This document shows, in pieces, positions 41,516 through 52,072 of a stretch of DNA of 64,000 nt. This DNA is from Cylindrospermum sp. NIES-4074 (GTDB taxonomy: Bacteria; Cyanobacteriota; Cyanobacteriia; Cyanobacteriales; Nostocaceae): assembly GCA_003994795.1 (NCBI GenBank), contig AP018269.1, positions 3,959,677-4,023,676 of the forward strand, read 5' to 3'. Each line of letters begins with the position of its first letter. Within the stretch, counting starts at the first letter, position 1. Made by a program: the position numbers and the translations under genes. The notes under the pieces are model-generated. The model worked only from the letters and a program-made list of their open reading frames with translations, was not told where the DNA came from and ran no database searches.

Positions 41516-43174
41516 TCAAGAATCAGGATTAACCAAGCGTTCAAAGGCAGGGCAGTAACCTTCAAGGGTGACTTTGAAGTTATATAAGGGGGAAGCGGAG
41601 TTCCAACACCGCTGCCCCCTTTGGTGTTTACAAGTACCGCAGCAATCTACATCCGACCATGTATAGCGATCGCTATTTTGGTTGAGTAACTCTCTTTGGG
41701 ATAACCCCCGCAATACAATTTCTTCACCTTGCCAACGAGCTTCAATTAAACCAGTATCAGCAAATTCTCGCCAACGAGTATTGGCTGTAATCGACTCGGG
41801 GAGAGTGATTGTGATTACTGTTCCCAACTCCGTCAATTCGCCTTCATAGTTAGTTTCTGGGGCTGCTGGTTGCAAAAATGTATCACCAATCGGCAGTTCT
41901 ACTAAAATCCCAGCGGACGGAGAATGAATATGATAGCGGTTTTGTAACTCTTCTAAGCCGGTTAAGTCAGCTAAGTAAGCAGGGGAACCGTGGACAAAAA
42001 CGACGTGCTGGGGTCGTAAATTATGAATTAGCTGGGTTGTACCAGGGCCATCACTATGTTGGGCGAGGAGATAGCTTTCAATAATCGTGGGTGCTGAATA
42101 TTCTTTGTTAACTTTTATATCAATTTTTTCTGGCAAGAGAATCAGCCAAGGCCCGGTATCGGGTTGGCAGTATTCACCCAAATCTACCGTCGAATCGGTG
42201 AGGATAATACAGGGTGATTTGCCCACAGCAGCACGTCTGTCTGGCTGTAATCGCCGCACACGAGGACGTACTCGTTCATCCCAAAACAAAGGTTGATGAC
42301 GGGCGAAGTTCTGGACTGATGGGGGAAGATGCGGTAACAGTTCTAGATAAGCATCACACCCAGTAGCTACAGCACCATCAACCCAGATATCTAAATCCCT
42401 GCCTGTGAAATAGTGATGAGAGCGTAACAGCATCAGCAGTTCTTGGCCCAATCCTAAAGCAGGTGTGGGCAAAAGTACAGAACAGCGATCAGATATTGCT
42501 CGGTTAATTCGTTCAGCTAGTTGATTTTCTTGGTTACGGCGGTGGGGATGACGAGATGTGCCATAAGTACCTTCAATAATCAACACATCCAACTCTAATC
42601 CCCGCAATTCCTCTAAACGCAAACCTTCTACCAGCCGGGAGTTAGATAAGAAAAAATCTCCTGTATATAGGAGTTTGTAAGAGCGTTCTGGGGTAGTGTA
42701 AGTAAGCAGAACGGCTACAGCCCCTGGTAAATGCCCTGCGGGAAATAATTCCGCCACCAAACCCTCGTGAAATTCCACAGGCGATCGCAACGGTAACGCT
42801 TGACAAAATGCTGGAATTGCGTGCGGGTCTTGCTCTTGCCAATTTAGGGGCAATAACTTGCTAGTCACTTCACTAGCATAGATGGGTAATAGTGGGAAAG
42901 CTTGATGCAGTGCCAGCAAACCTCTGGCGTGGTCTGGATGGGCATGACTAATTAAGACTAAATCTGCTGGTAGACCTGCGGCTGAATTAGTTAGTCGTCT
43001 CGTCAGTGATGAAATATCCCCTAAACCACAGTCTAACAGGATACGGTGCGGCCCCATCCGCACTAATAAACATATACCCTCATCCTGATGCTGGACACTA
43101 TAGGGTAAACACTCTAATTCACTAGTTGCTTCCCCTGCATCAAGGCGAGAGGATGGCGACAGATTATCCCTCAT
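41516..43174 (-). CDS. MBL-fold/beta-CASP-like metallo-hydrolase with C-terminal Cys cluster
   Basis: 552 residues. The N-terminal MBL domain has the zinc motif SHAHPDHARGL (HxHxDH), then GHLPGAVAVLL (His) and YTGDFFLSNSRLV (Asp). LIIEGTYGTSRHPHR and LLPTPALGLGQELLMLL follow the beta-CASP pattern of RNA-processing nucleases such as CPSF73 and RNase J relatives. A late FVHGSPAYL supplies the terminal His. Unusually, the C-terminus has CCGTCKHQRGQRCWN and a further Cys in EGYCPAF, which could bind zinc or an Fe-S cluster. An RNA- or DNA-cleaving role is inferred from the fold. It stands alone. Confidence 0.82.
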   Translation of the reverse strand: MRDNLSPSSRLDAGEATSELECLPYSVQHQDEGICLLVRMGPHRILLDCGLGDISSLTRRLTNSAAGLPADLVLISHAHPDHARGLLALHQAFPLLPIYASEVTSKLLPLNWQEQDPHAIPAFCQALPLRSPVEFHEGLVAELFPAGHLPGAVAVLLTYTTPERSYKLLYTGDFFLSNSRLVEGLRLEELRGLELDVLIIEGTYGTSRHPHRRNQENQLAERINRAISDRCSVLLPTPALGLGQELLMLLRSHHYFTGRDLDIWVDGAVATGCDAYLELLPHLPPSVQNFARHQPLFWDERVRPRVRRLQPDRRAAVGKSPCIILTDSTVDLGEYCQPDTGPWLILLPEKIDIKVNKEYSAPTIIESYLLAQHSDGPGTTQLIHNLRPQHVVFVHGSPAYLADLTGLEELQNRYHIHSPSAGILVELPIGDTFLQPAAPETNYEGELTELGTVITITLPESITANTRWREFADTGLIEARWQGEEIVLRGLSQRELLNQNSDRYTWSDVDCCGTCKHQRGQRCWNSASPLYNFKVTLEGYCPAFERLVNPDS

Positions 43175-44314
43175 ACTCTCCTCCCCTCAAACTTTTTTGT
43201 CTTGGAAATATCACAAAAACCAAGGGTTGCGCGGATTTTGGTATTGTGAATTAGGGGTAGTTTGATTATGCGCCCCTACACCCGAAGAATGCAGATTTTT
43301 GATGGGGGAGGACGCCGCCACCGAACCCATGTTGGTTAATAAACAGGGTGTTTGCCTCTGGCTGTTTTCTCTACCGATATCCTAAAAGTTAGTAATCCTC
43401 ACACCCTATGGAAAGCCTTTACAGACCTTTCTCAGTGTGCAGAACCATTGCCATGATAGTTATCTGAGTCATAAAATCCATTTTTCGTGCCAAAGAACAA
43501 GCACGAAACCGTAAATATAACTGTTAGTCCCACTAAAATCAGCTTTACATCCATTTGTTTGCTGCCCTTGACTAAAGACTTTTTTATCTTAATAGAATGC
43601 TTCTGTATTCGGGGGAAATCGCTAGAAAATCTTTACTATGCTTGGGTAGATTGGGCAATAGGTAGATTTACTCTAAATAATCTAAATTGTAGAACTTTTC
43701 GGTTCAACTGTCTATATATGTAATGAGCAGAAATGAATTAATAAACGATCGCTCCTCCATTTCAGGAGTGCGATCGGCACTAAGAGCTTTAATCAATTAC
43801 GAAAATCATACTACTCACACTGGTGTTTAGGGTTGTAGTGCCAGCACCAGCAAGGGATAGAGCCATCAAGTGTCAGCACCAGCAAGTGCCGCACCCATCA
43901 GTATTATTTATACTTGAATCTATATTATGGGGTCAAATTGTTTTAGGTGCTCTATCACAATTTTAGTTAATTATTCTGCATTCTAGGACACCACTTACAA
44001 GAGCTTAAAGCTCAAAAAACAGATTAGCATCTGCCTTCAGGCAGAGATTAATTCACTTCAACCTCAAGAAACTTGATTTCGAGGATGACTGTATTCACGA
44101 GACAAATGTATAGCAGGGAACAGGCTTGAAAGTTTCTTGGTGTCCGTGTTTTCTGATTAGTTCATGTCCTAACCTACCTGACAACTGCGGTACATCCCAA
44201 AATGTTTGACAAGTAATAATACTCAGGCGATTACAGTGAATTTTCTCTGTCAAACTCGCGTTAAAAGAGTGCCGCCCTAAGTTATTATCATCAAGCAGTT
44301 TTCAGAACTATGTA
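43175..44314. other. Long intergenic region, no supported gene
   Basis: 1,140 bases between divergent genes. Features seen: a hairpin at about 43746-43773 built on GATCGCTCCT / AGGAGTGCGATC, a two-copy AGCACCAGCAAG(G/T) repeat near 43850-43885, and a hairpin TCTGCC / GGCAGA near 44029-44046. A 78-codon frame at 43487-43723 has no protein-like composition and is not accepted. The last 100 bases should contain the dacB promoter. Confidence 0.5.
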
Positions 44315-45778
44315 ATGTCAAAGAAGATTAGTATTGGCTTGACGCTGCTGTTACTGGGTACTCACATTGGTATCACCCAGCAAGCAAGCACAGCACAAAC
44401 CCCAGTTGCACCAGCAACTACCAGACAATCAATTTGTCCTGCTCAAGTGGGTACAGCTGTAGATGCGGTGCTAAATCGGCCTTTATTTAGGCGATCGCAT
44501 TGGGGCATTTTAGTACAACCCCTGTCATCTGAGCAAACTCTTTATAGTCGGGATGCCGAGAAATACTTTATTCCTGCTTCTAATACCAAACTCTTAACCA
44601 CAGCTGCTGCATTACAGCAATTGGGTGCAAACTTTCGCTTTCGCACCTCTGTTTATCGCCATAGAGATGGTGTTTTGCGTGTCGTGGGTAGAGGAGATCC
44701 CAGTTTAACAGATGCTCAATTGCAAACATTAGCACAGCAATTAAAACAGCAAGGCATTACGGAAATAAAGCAGTTGATTGCCGATGATAGTTATATTCAA
44801 GGGGACATTGTTAACCCCACATGGCAATGGGAAGATGTGCAATCAGATTATGGTGCACCAGTTAGTAGCTTTATTTTGAATGAAAATGTTTTTAGCTTCA
44901 AGCTTCTGCCGCAAACAGTGGGTAGAAATTCACAAATAGTGTGGAATGATGCCAACGAAGCAAAACAATGGGGAATCATTAATCAGTCAGTAACCGTTGC
45001 CCAAAATCAACCAACAAACATCAACATTACCCGCGATTTATCAGGAACAGTATTACGAATTAAAGGACAACTAGCAGCGAATTCTGAACCATATTTAGCA
45101 AATTTGCCAGTAATTGATCCTAATCAATACTTCTTGCGGCGTTTTGGCATAGCTTTAGCAACAGAAAAAATTTCTTTAGGACAAACATTAGTAGTTAATG
45201 GTGGTACTAATCAACAGGAAGTTGCATCTGTAGAATCGCCTCCTTTATCTGAATTATTAACAGAGACAAATATCAATAGTAATAATCTTTATGCTGAGGC
45301 ATTATTGAGAGCCTTAGCTTTTAAGAAAACCGAAAAGCAAAATCAAAGTAGCGCCGATGTAGGTTTAGAAATTGTCAAAGCAAGTTTAACTCAATTGGGA
45401 GTTAATGCAGCCAATTATGTTCTGGCAGATGGTTCTGGTTTATCACGTCGTAACTTAGTGACTCCAGAGGCTTTGGTACAAACTTTGCAGGGAATGGCGA
45501 AAACACCAGCAGCAAATTTATATCGTGCTTCTTTACCTGTAGCGGGAAAAAGCGGTACTCTAAAAAGTCGTTTTCTTAAAACATCTGCCGAGGGAATTGT
45601 GCAAGCAAAGACAGGCACACTGAGAGGTGTAGTTACTCTTTCTGGATATTTGGATGCACCTCAATATGAGCCTTTAGCTTTCAGCATTATGGTTAACCAA
45701 TCTGAACAGCCAGCCAATGTTATTAGGGAAGGAATTGATGAGATTGTGGTGTTATTAACGCAGTTGCGGCGGTGTTAA
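44315..45778 (+). CDS. dacB: D-alanyl-D-alanine carboxypeptidase/endopeptidase (PBP4, S13 family)
   Basis: 487 residues with a signal peptide (about 1-28). The penicillin-binding active-site motifs are present: SxxK as SNTK (Ser89, Lys92) in FIPASNTKLLTTAAAL, SxN as SNN in TNINSNNLYAEALL, and KTG in VQAKTGTLRGVV. The long insert between SxxK and SxN is characteristic of class C PBP4. The enzyme trims or cleaves peptide cross-links of peptidoglycan in the periplasm. Complete, with a good terminator 48 bases downstream. Confidence 0.94.
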   Translation: MSKKISIGLTLLLLGTHIGITQQASTAQTPVAPATTRQSICPAQVGTAVDAVLNRPLFRRSHWGILVQPLSSEQTLYSRDAEKYFIPASNTKLLTTAAALQQLGANFRFRTSVYRHRDGVLRVVGRGDPSLTDAQLQTLAQQLKQQGITEIKQLIADDSYIQGDIVNPTWQWEDVQSDYGAPVSSFILNENVFSFKLLPQTVGRNSQIVWNDANEAKQWGIINQSVTVAQNQPTNINITRDLSGTVLRIKGQLAANSEPYLANLPVIDPNQYFLRRFGIALATEKISLGQTLVVNGGTNQQEVASVESPPLSELLTETNINSNNLYAEALLRALAFKKTEKQNQSSADVGLEIVKASLTQLGVNAANYVLADGSGLSRRNLVTPEALVQTLQGMAKTPAANLYRASLPVAGKSGTLKSRFLKTSAEGIVQAKTGTLRGVVTLSGYLDAPQYEPLAFSIMVNQSEQPANVIREGIDEIVVLLTQLRRC

Positions 45779-45826
45779 TTTCATTGCTGAAAAATTCTTT
45801 CTTAGGAGGAAAATCATAATTTACAG

Positions 45827-45850
45827 GGTGGGTCATACCCACCAATTTTT
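45827..45850 (+). terminator. Rho-independent terminator of dacB
   Basis: A perfect 7-bp stem GGTGGGT / ACCCACC (45827-45843) with a 3-base loop, followed by AATTTTTTT. Confidence 0.8.
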
Positions 45851-45919
45851 TTAGCAAATTATGTTACTTTTGCAGCTTATATCAAGTCCGGATAATTAGT
45901 TAGCATAAAACTTTTATTA

Positions 45920-46129
45920 GTAGGTTGGGTTGTACGAAGTGAAACCCAACATTCAGACAGGTTGTGTTGGGTTATGCCTCCGGCACGCTGTTCGCGTTCG
46001 TCCCTCAAACGCCAGTTGCTTTAAGTCGGCAGAGCCGACGACAGTCGCCTCTCTACGAGACGCTACGCGAACAAGTCGGGAAACCCGCCCACGGCGCTGT
46101 CTCCCCAACGCACTGGCTCCCCAACCTAC
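45920..46129. repeat. MITE-like mosaic repeat, copy B
   Basis: A 210-bp element with the same 10-bp ends as copy A (GTAGGTTGGG at 45920-45929, CCCAACCTAC at 46120-46129). It carries extra modules, including GACGCTACGCGAAC and a second CCCCAACGCACTGGCTCC. Relative to copy A, its core (GAAGTGAAACCCAAC to TTATGCCTCCGGCACGC) is inverted while the outer arms are not. Confidence 0.75.
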
Positions 46130-46575
46130 ATTTAATTATAAGTATTTAACCGGACATGATATTAATTATCTGTGTTTATCTGTGTAGCCTGCGGCAAGCC
46201 CTCCGGGTGATGCCTCCGGCACGCCTGACGGCGAACACCAGTCGCTCATGGGGAGCCACTGCGTTGGACGGGTTCCCCGGCTTAAAGCACGTGGCGTGGA
46301 AACCCCCTGACGCTCGCGGACTCGCTAACGCTACGCTATCGCGCAGCGTCTCGTAGAGAAGACCGCGCTGGTTCACCGCTTTGCGTCTACATCTGTGGTT
46401 CTAAACCTCTTAAAATCATATTTTTATAATCATAGGAATAAAGCTGCGTGTCGCACTCAATGTAAGATTGTAGGGTGCGTCAGATGCCGAAAATCTGTGA
46501 CTTGTTACCGAATTATCGAGTCTGATGCACCCTACTAATAGGCTAGTTGCATCAGTCCTAAATCAGTTTGGTAAA
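46130..46575. repeat. Further mosaic repeats and a GTAGGGTG/CACCCTAC inverted repeat
   Basis: From about 46190 to 46380 lies a patchwork of GCCTCCGGCACGC, GTCGCTCATGGGGAGCCACT, CTCGCTAACGCTACGCTATC and similar modules, which create chance open frames on both strands. At 46470-46535 a 66-bp element has ends GTAGGGTGCGTCAGA / TCTGATGCACCCTAC, related to the one at 62067-62146. No gene is supported. Confidence 0.65.
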
Positions 46576-47361
46576 TTATTTTTTAATCAACTCCTGAAGC
46601 GATCGCCAATCGTAACCCAAAACCTGCCCCGAACTCAGCAGTTGATATCCAGCTAGGAACAAAGTAAAGGAGCCGATCAGCACCAGAAGGTTTACTGTAG
46701 CGTATCCAAAACCAGTCCAGAGAATCACACCCATACCTATGGCAATCAAAAGCCATCCTAAATTATGGTTGAACCGCTTTTGAAAAAGAAGGTAAACTCC
46801 AGCCATACAGACAAGAATACCAGGGAGACGGATATAAACACCAACATTAATACTTCCAGTTAAAATTGCAATTCCTGCAACCATTAAAGCCAAACCGAGC
46901 AGTTTACTTGTTTTGTCTACGGGAGTTGGTTGACTGTTAGCAGCAACTGATGGCTGGAGTGCTGTAGGATTTGTTGTAGATGGAACTTTTGCTGAATGAC
47001 GTTGTTTATTTTGGAAAATAAATGTGATTTTATTCCCTTGTCCGAGGTCGATTCTATCTCCTAAATTTAGTAAATAGGGAGTTCTCGCTTCTAGCTTAGT
47101 GTTATTGACAAATGTTCCGTTAGAGCTTCCCAAATCTTCAATGAAGTAAATATTTCCTGTTACCTGAATTTGTGCATGAATGCGAGAAGCCACATCTGCA
47201 TCTGGCAAAAGAGAAACATCAATATCTGGTGTAGTTTGGTCATTTGGCTTACCGATGCGAATTATAGCCAAATTTGGGGGTAAATCAAAAGCAGTATTAC
47301 TTTGGAGATGAAATAACTCTAAACTAAACTCGGTGCTATTAATTGTATTTAAGTTTTGCAT
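46576..47361 (-). CDS. FHA-domain membrane protein
   Basis: 261 residues from ATG 47361; the frame extends to a TTG at 47406. The N-terminal forkhead-associated domain (about 15-120) binds phosphothreonine peptides. Its signature is ASRIHAQIQVTG followed by IEDLGSSNGTFVNNTKL and LNLGDRIDLGQG. A Thr/Ser/Pro-rich linker is followed by four membrane helices (about 155-245). The protein would display a phosphopeptide-binding domain on the cytoplasmic face. FHA proteins commonly partner Hanks kinases; two such kinases lie 14 kb away, but a link is speculative. It is divergent from hetR. Confidence 0.87.
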   Translation of the reverse strand: MQNLNTINSTEFSLELFHLQSNTAFDLPPNLAIIRIGKPNDQTTPDIDVSLLPDADVASRIHAQIQVTGNIYFIEDLGSSNGTFVNNTKLEARTPYLLNLGDRIDLGQGNKITFIFQNKQRHSAKVPSTTNPTALQPSVAANSQPTPVDKTSKLLGLALMVAGIAILTGSINVGVYIRLPGILVCMAGVYLLFQKRFNHNLGWLLIAIGMGVILWTGFGYATVNLLVLIGSFTLFLAGYQLLSSGQVLGYDWRSLQELIKK

Positions 47362-49045
<1,684 letters not shown>

Positions 49046-49050
49046 TATTT

Positions 49051-49080
49051 CAAAAGTCAGAAGCAATCTTCTGACTTTTG
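49051..49080 (+). terminator. Terminator hairpin of hetR
   Basis: A perfect 13-bp stem CAAAAGTCAGAAG / CTTCTGACTTTTG with a 4-base loop, starting 5 bases after the hetR stop. The T-run is only the TTTTG within the arm. Confidence 0.75.
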
Positions 49081-49174
49081 ATTAAAGTATTTGCGCCAAA
49101 ATCCCTGTATTTTACTTGAGGATGTTGGCGCAAGTGTTTTTTGAGGATATCATGTCCAGCAATTCACCAATAAT

Positions 49175-49202
49175 GTAGAGACGTTGTATACAACGTCTCT
49201 AC
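49175..49202. repeat. Perfect 28-bp palindrome
   Basis: The left half GTAGAGACGTTGTA is exactly complementary to the right half. I recall close variants scattered through many cyanobacterial genomes, so it is probably a dispersed repeat rather than a hetR-specific site. Confidence 0.7.
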
Positions 49203-49316
49203 ACCAGTTGATGGTCATAACACCAAGGGTATTGGGTTATAACTGACCACTGTTGGTAGTGAGCGGCCCTCATCCCATATCGAGAAGGATGAGCCTCTCC
49301 TCTGCCCTCTGATCAT

Positions 49317-49919
49317 TTATTGATTGCCAGGAGTTGCAGGAATAGGCTTAGTCTCAAAAGTGGGACTAAATCCTGAAGGTACTCCAGGTAAAACGGCGCT
49401 TGCTCTTTCACTGGCATCAATACAAGTAGCCAGCGCCTGAGTGGGGGCTAAGTCAATTTCTTTACGCAACCCAACCACACATTGAGCATAAGTCACAGGC
49501 AACAAACTGCGACCACAGTTTCTTAAAACATCCAAGTTAATTGCATTTTGAGTATTTTGGCTAATACCAACAACACAAGAGGCTAACTCCTTGGGACGAC
49601 GAGCTTGCCTACAGGAAGAAAGGGCATCATTAGGGTCAATTTCCGTTTTCTTCTTGATTGTAGCTACACAGGAAGACAAGTCGCGTGGACGCAGTGCGGT
49701 GGCACAACCTGGTGCTGCTGCTTGTGCTGTAATGCCTACACTCAGGAGTTGAGCCGCACAAACACGGTAATCATTTTCATAGGAATCAGTAACAGCCATG
49801 CTGGGTAAGATATTTGCCAACAATCCAGCGATCGCCAAAACCGGTGCGGTTAACATCCCATAGGCATAACTGCCTTGTTTGTTCTTAACTGTGCTAATCT
49901 CTTTTGTGCTCCGTAACAT
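49317..49919 (-). CDS. Secreted cysteine-repeat protein
   Basis: 200 residues from ATG 49919, which has GGAG 10 bases upstream; the frame runs to 49940. Signal peptide or anchor about 18-43 (ending SMAV). The mature part has about four repeats of ~43 residues, each with a paired Cys pattern such as CATALRPRDLSSCV, CRQARRPKELASCV, CGRSLLPVTYAQCV and a final C. The cysteines probably form disulfides within helical hairpins. The tail is Pro-rich. No family name known to me. It is convergent with hetR. Confidence 0.75.
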   Translation of the reverse strand: MLRSTKEISTVKNKQGSYAYGMLTAPVLAIAGLLANILPSMAVTDSYENDYRVCAAQLLSVGITAQAAAPGCATALRPRDLSSCVATIKKKTEIDPNDALSSCRQARRPKELASCVVGISQNTQNAINLDVLRNCGRSLLPVTYAQCVVGLRKEIDLAPTQALATCIDASERASAVLPGVPSGFSPTFETKPIPATPGNQ

Positions 49920-50345
49920 AGCTATTCTCCAAACACCCAAGGTTATGCTAACTTAAATCCACTAAAACGCCTCTGCAATCAAGGAAATTTCGTTGGTAGC
50001 ATTAGTCCCAGAGGCAAAAGGAGCAGGTCAGAAAATAGCTGTGTCAATTTTTCCTGATCTAGACTATATTAGGTAATTGGTGGCAAAAACGACTTTAGGC
50101 AGAAAGAACAATTAATTGGGGTCTTAGACTCCAACCAATTGAAGACTACTGAATCTGCTATTCAGTGGGGGTCTTAAACCCAAATGGACAAGGTACAAAG
50201 ACATTCTTCATGAAAAATCTTTTCTTCTGTCTACTGCCTCCTACCTTGTCCGCAAAGCAGATAAACCAAAAACCTCCTAACTTATGGTGGGGAGAATGTT
50301 GGAATTGTCGATCTGGTTAATTTTAGGATTAGATTAAGGAAACTC
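49920..50345. promoter_or_regulatory. rpsD upstream region with possible leader hairpins
   Basis: 426 bases between divergent genes. At 50114-50140 AATTGG / CCAATT encloses GGGGTCTTAGACTCC; at about 50149-50165 CTGAAT / ATTCAG form a second hairpin; at about 50166-50182 GGGGGTCTTAAACCC repeats the first motif 50 bases on. A structured 5' leader for autoregulation by S4 is possible but unproven. No gene seen. Confidence 0.4.
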
Positions 50346-50954
50346 ATGTCCCGATATAGAGGGCCACGCCTCAGAATTGTACGTCGCTTGGGCGACTTAC
50401 CAGGATTAACTCGGAAAAGCGCCAGACGCGCTTATCCACCAGGACAGCATGGTCAGAACCGCAAAAAGCGCTCTGAGTATGCTATCCGTCTCGAAGAAAA
50501 GCAAAAACTGCGCTTTAACTACGGTTTGACTGAAAAGCAACTGCTCCGGTATGTGCGGAAAGCCAGACGTGTTACTGGTTCTACTGGACAAGTGCTGCTG
50601 CAATTGCTAGAAATGCGCCTGGATAATACCGTTTTTCGCTTGGGTATAGCTCCCACCATCCCAGCTGCTCGTCAACTGGTGAATCACGGTCATATAACTG
50701 TGAATGGTCGGGTAGTAAATATTGCTAGCTACCAGTGCCGTCCCGGTGAAGAAGTTGCTGTCAGAGCTAAAGAAGCATCAAAGAAATTGGTGGAAGCCAA
50801 TTTACAATATCCCGGTTTAGCTAACCTCCCCAGTCATTTGGAATTTGACAAAACCAAGTTGGTTGGTAAAGTCAACGGCATTATTGAGCGGGAATGGGTA
50901 GCACTACAAGTTAATGAACTACTTGTGGTGGAATACTATTCACGTCAAGCGTAA
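50346..50954 (+). CDS. rpsD: Ribosomal protein S4
   Basis: 202 residues, normal length. The cyanobacterial/chloroplast-type N-terminus [20 protein letters not shown] is followed by [31 protein letters not shown] and the S4 RNA-binding motif [31 protein letters not shown]4 initiates 30S assembly by binding the 5' domain of 16S rRNA. It is encoded alone, away from the alpha operon, as usual in cyanobacteria. It is convergent with moaA. Confidence 0.98.
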   Translation: MSRYRGPRLRIVRRLGDLPGLTRKSARRAYPPGQHGQNRKKRSEYAIRLEEKQKLRFNYGLTEKQLLRYVRKARRVTGSTGQVLLQLLEMRLDNTVFRLGIAPTIPAARQLVNHGHITVNGRVVNIASYQCRPGEEVAVRAKEASKKLVEANLQYPGLANLPSHLEFDKTKLVGKVNGIIEREWVALQVNELLVVEYYSRQA

Positions 50955-51007
50955 TAGTCATTAGTCATTGGTCATTAGTCATTAGCAAAAGGCCAATGAC
51001 CAATAAC

Positions 51008-51994
51008 TCATCCGCCAATTTGCGACATGGTGCGGGTGTATGTGCCGACAGTACCAGAGTCACGTTGTTTAAAGTTAATTTCTGCCTTGATTGCCAGCAC
51101 TTGCTGGACTTGGTTTTGCAATTGAGCGGTGCTGATGCCATTCCGCAAGGCAGTTTTGAGATCAATTTGCCCAGTTTCGTTTAATAAACAAGGCCTGAGC
51201 CAGCCATCAGCAGAAAGGCGCATCCGGTTACAGCGATCGCAAAAACACTCTGACATTTGGCTAATAAATCCCAATGTTCCCTTAGCTCCGGGAATCTGAA
51301 ATACATCAGCAGGCCCATTACCACAGACCTGCGATTCTGTCAATCCCCAACGTTCGCGGATTGCTTGGCGCAACTCCGCTGAAGATACCCAACCGCGATC
51401 GCCAAATAATTGTGAATTGCCAATAGGCATAAACTCAATAAACCTGACGTGCCATTGTTTGTCAATCGTCAAAGCAGCTAAATCAAGAACTTCGTGGTCG
51501 TTGACGCCGGGAATTACCACCACATTCAACTTCAACGGGTCAAAACCCACATCATAAGCAGCTTGAATCCCTTCCCAAACTTGCTGCCAACGGGAACGTC
51601 CGTGATTACCAATTATTTGGTCAAATATATCTGGGTCAAGAGAATCTAGACTAATATTAATGCGCCGCAAACCTGCATTATAGAGATTTTGCGCCATTGG
51701 GGCGAGTAAAAACCCATTGGTCGTCATGGAAATATCTTGGGTTTGGGGAAGAGATGCGATTTTCCCGACCAAATCCACCACACGGGGACGCAGTAGCGGT
51801 TCCCCCCCCGTTAAGCGAAAGCTAGTAAAACCCAAGGGGATAAACACCTCTTGCAGCAGGGTGAGCAGTTCCTCATCAGTTAACAATTGTTGCTTGAGGA
51901 TGTAGTCTAATTCTGCCCCTTCCGGCATACAGTATTGACAACGGAAATTGCAGCGATCAATTAAACTAATCCGGAGATAGTCTACCTGGTTCAT
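51008..51994 (-). CDS. moaA: GTP 3',8-cyclase MoaA, molybdenum cofactor biosynthesis
   Basis: 328 residues. It is a radical-SAM enzyme that converts GTP to the cyclic precursor of molybdopterin together with MoaC. The N-terminal SAM cluster is Cys15-x3-Cys19-x2-Cys22 in [16 protein letters not shown]. The C-terminal GTP-binding cluster is [20 protein letters not shown]. The essential Gly-Gly C-terminus is present (SQIGG). In diazotrophs and nitrate users the cofactor serves nitrate reductase. Divergent from the next gene, with 78 bases between starts. Confidence 0.96.
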   Translation of the reverse strand: MNQVDYLRISLIDRCNFRCQYCMPEGAELDYILKQQLLTDEELLTLLQEVFIPLGFTSFRLTGGEPLLRPRVVDLVGKIASLPQTQDISMTTNGFLLAPMAQNLYNAGLRRINISLDSLDPDIFDQIIGNHGRSRWQQVWEGIQAAYDVGFDPLKLNVVVIPGVNDHEVLDLAALTIDKQWHVRFIEFMPIGNSQLFGDRGWVSSAELRQAIRERWGLTESQVCGNGPADVFQIPGAKGTLGFISQMSECFCDRCNRMRLSADGWLRPCLLNETGQIDLKTALRNGISTAQLQNQVQQVLAIKAEINFKQRDSGTVGTYTRTMSQIGG

Positions 51995-52072
51995 AATTTT
52001 TATAAGTTTATTTCATTGTATTGACATCCATAGTTCCGGCGATTGGTTCCAGTTTGCTCAGATTGTGTAATA

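Noticed and set aside
43487-43723. 78-codon frame in the long gap before dacB
   Set aside because: No ribosome-binding site, no family, composition typical of translated AT-rich intergenic DNA.
45887-45892. TCCGGA motif resembling a heterocyst-promoter (DIF-type) element
   Set aside because: It sits before a mosaic repeat with no gene downstream on that strand; a 6-base match is expected by chance.
46156-46376. Open frames on both strands in the mosaic repeat near 46.2 kb
   Set aside because: They translate known intergenic repeat modules and have no start signals or protein-like composition.
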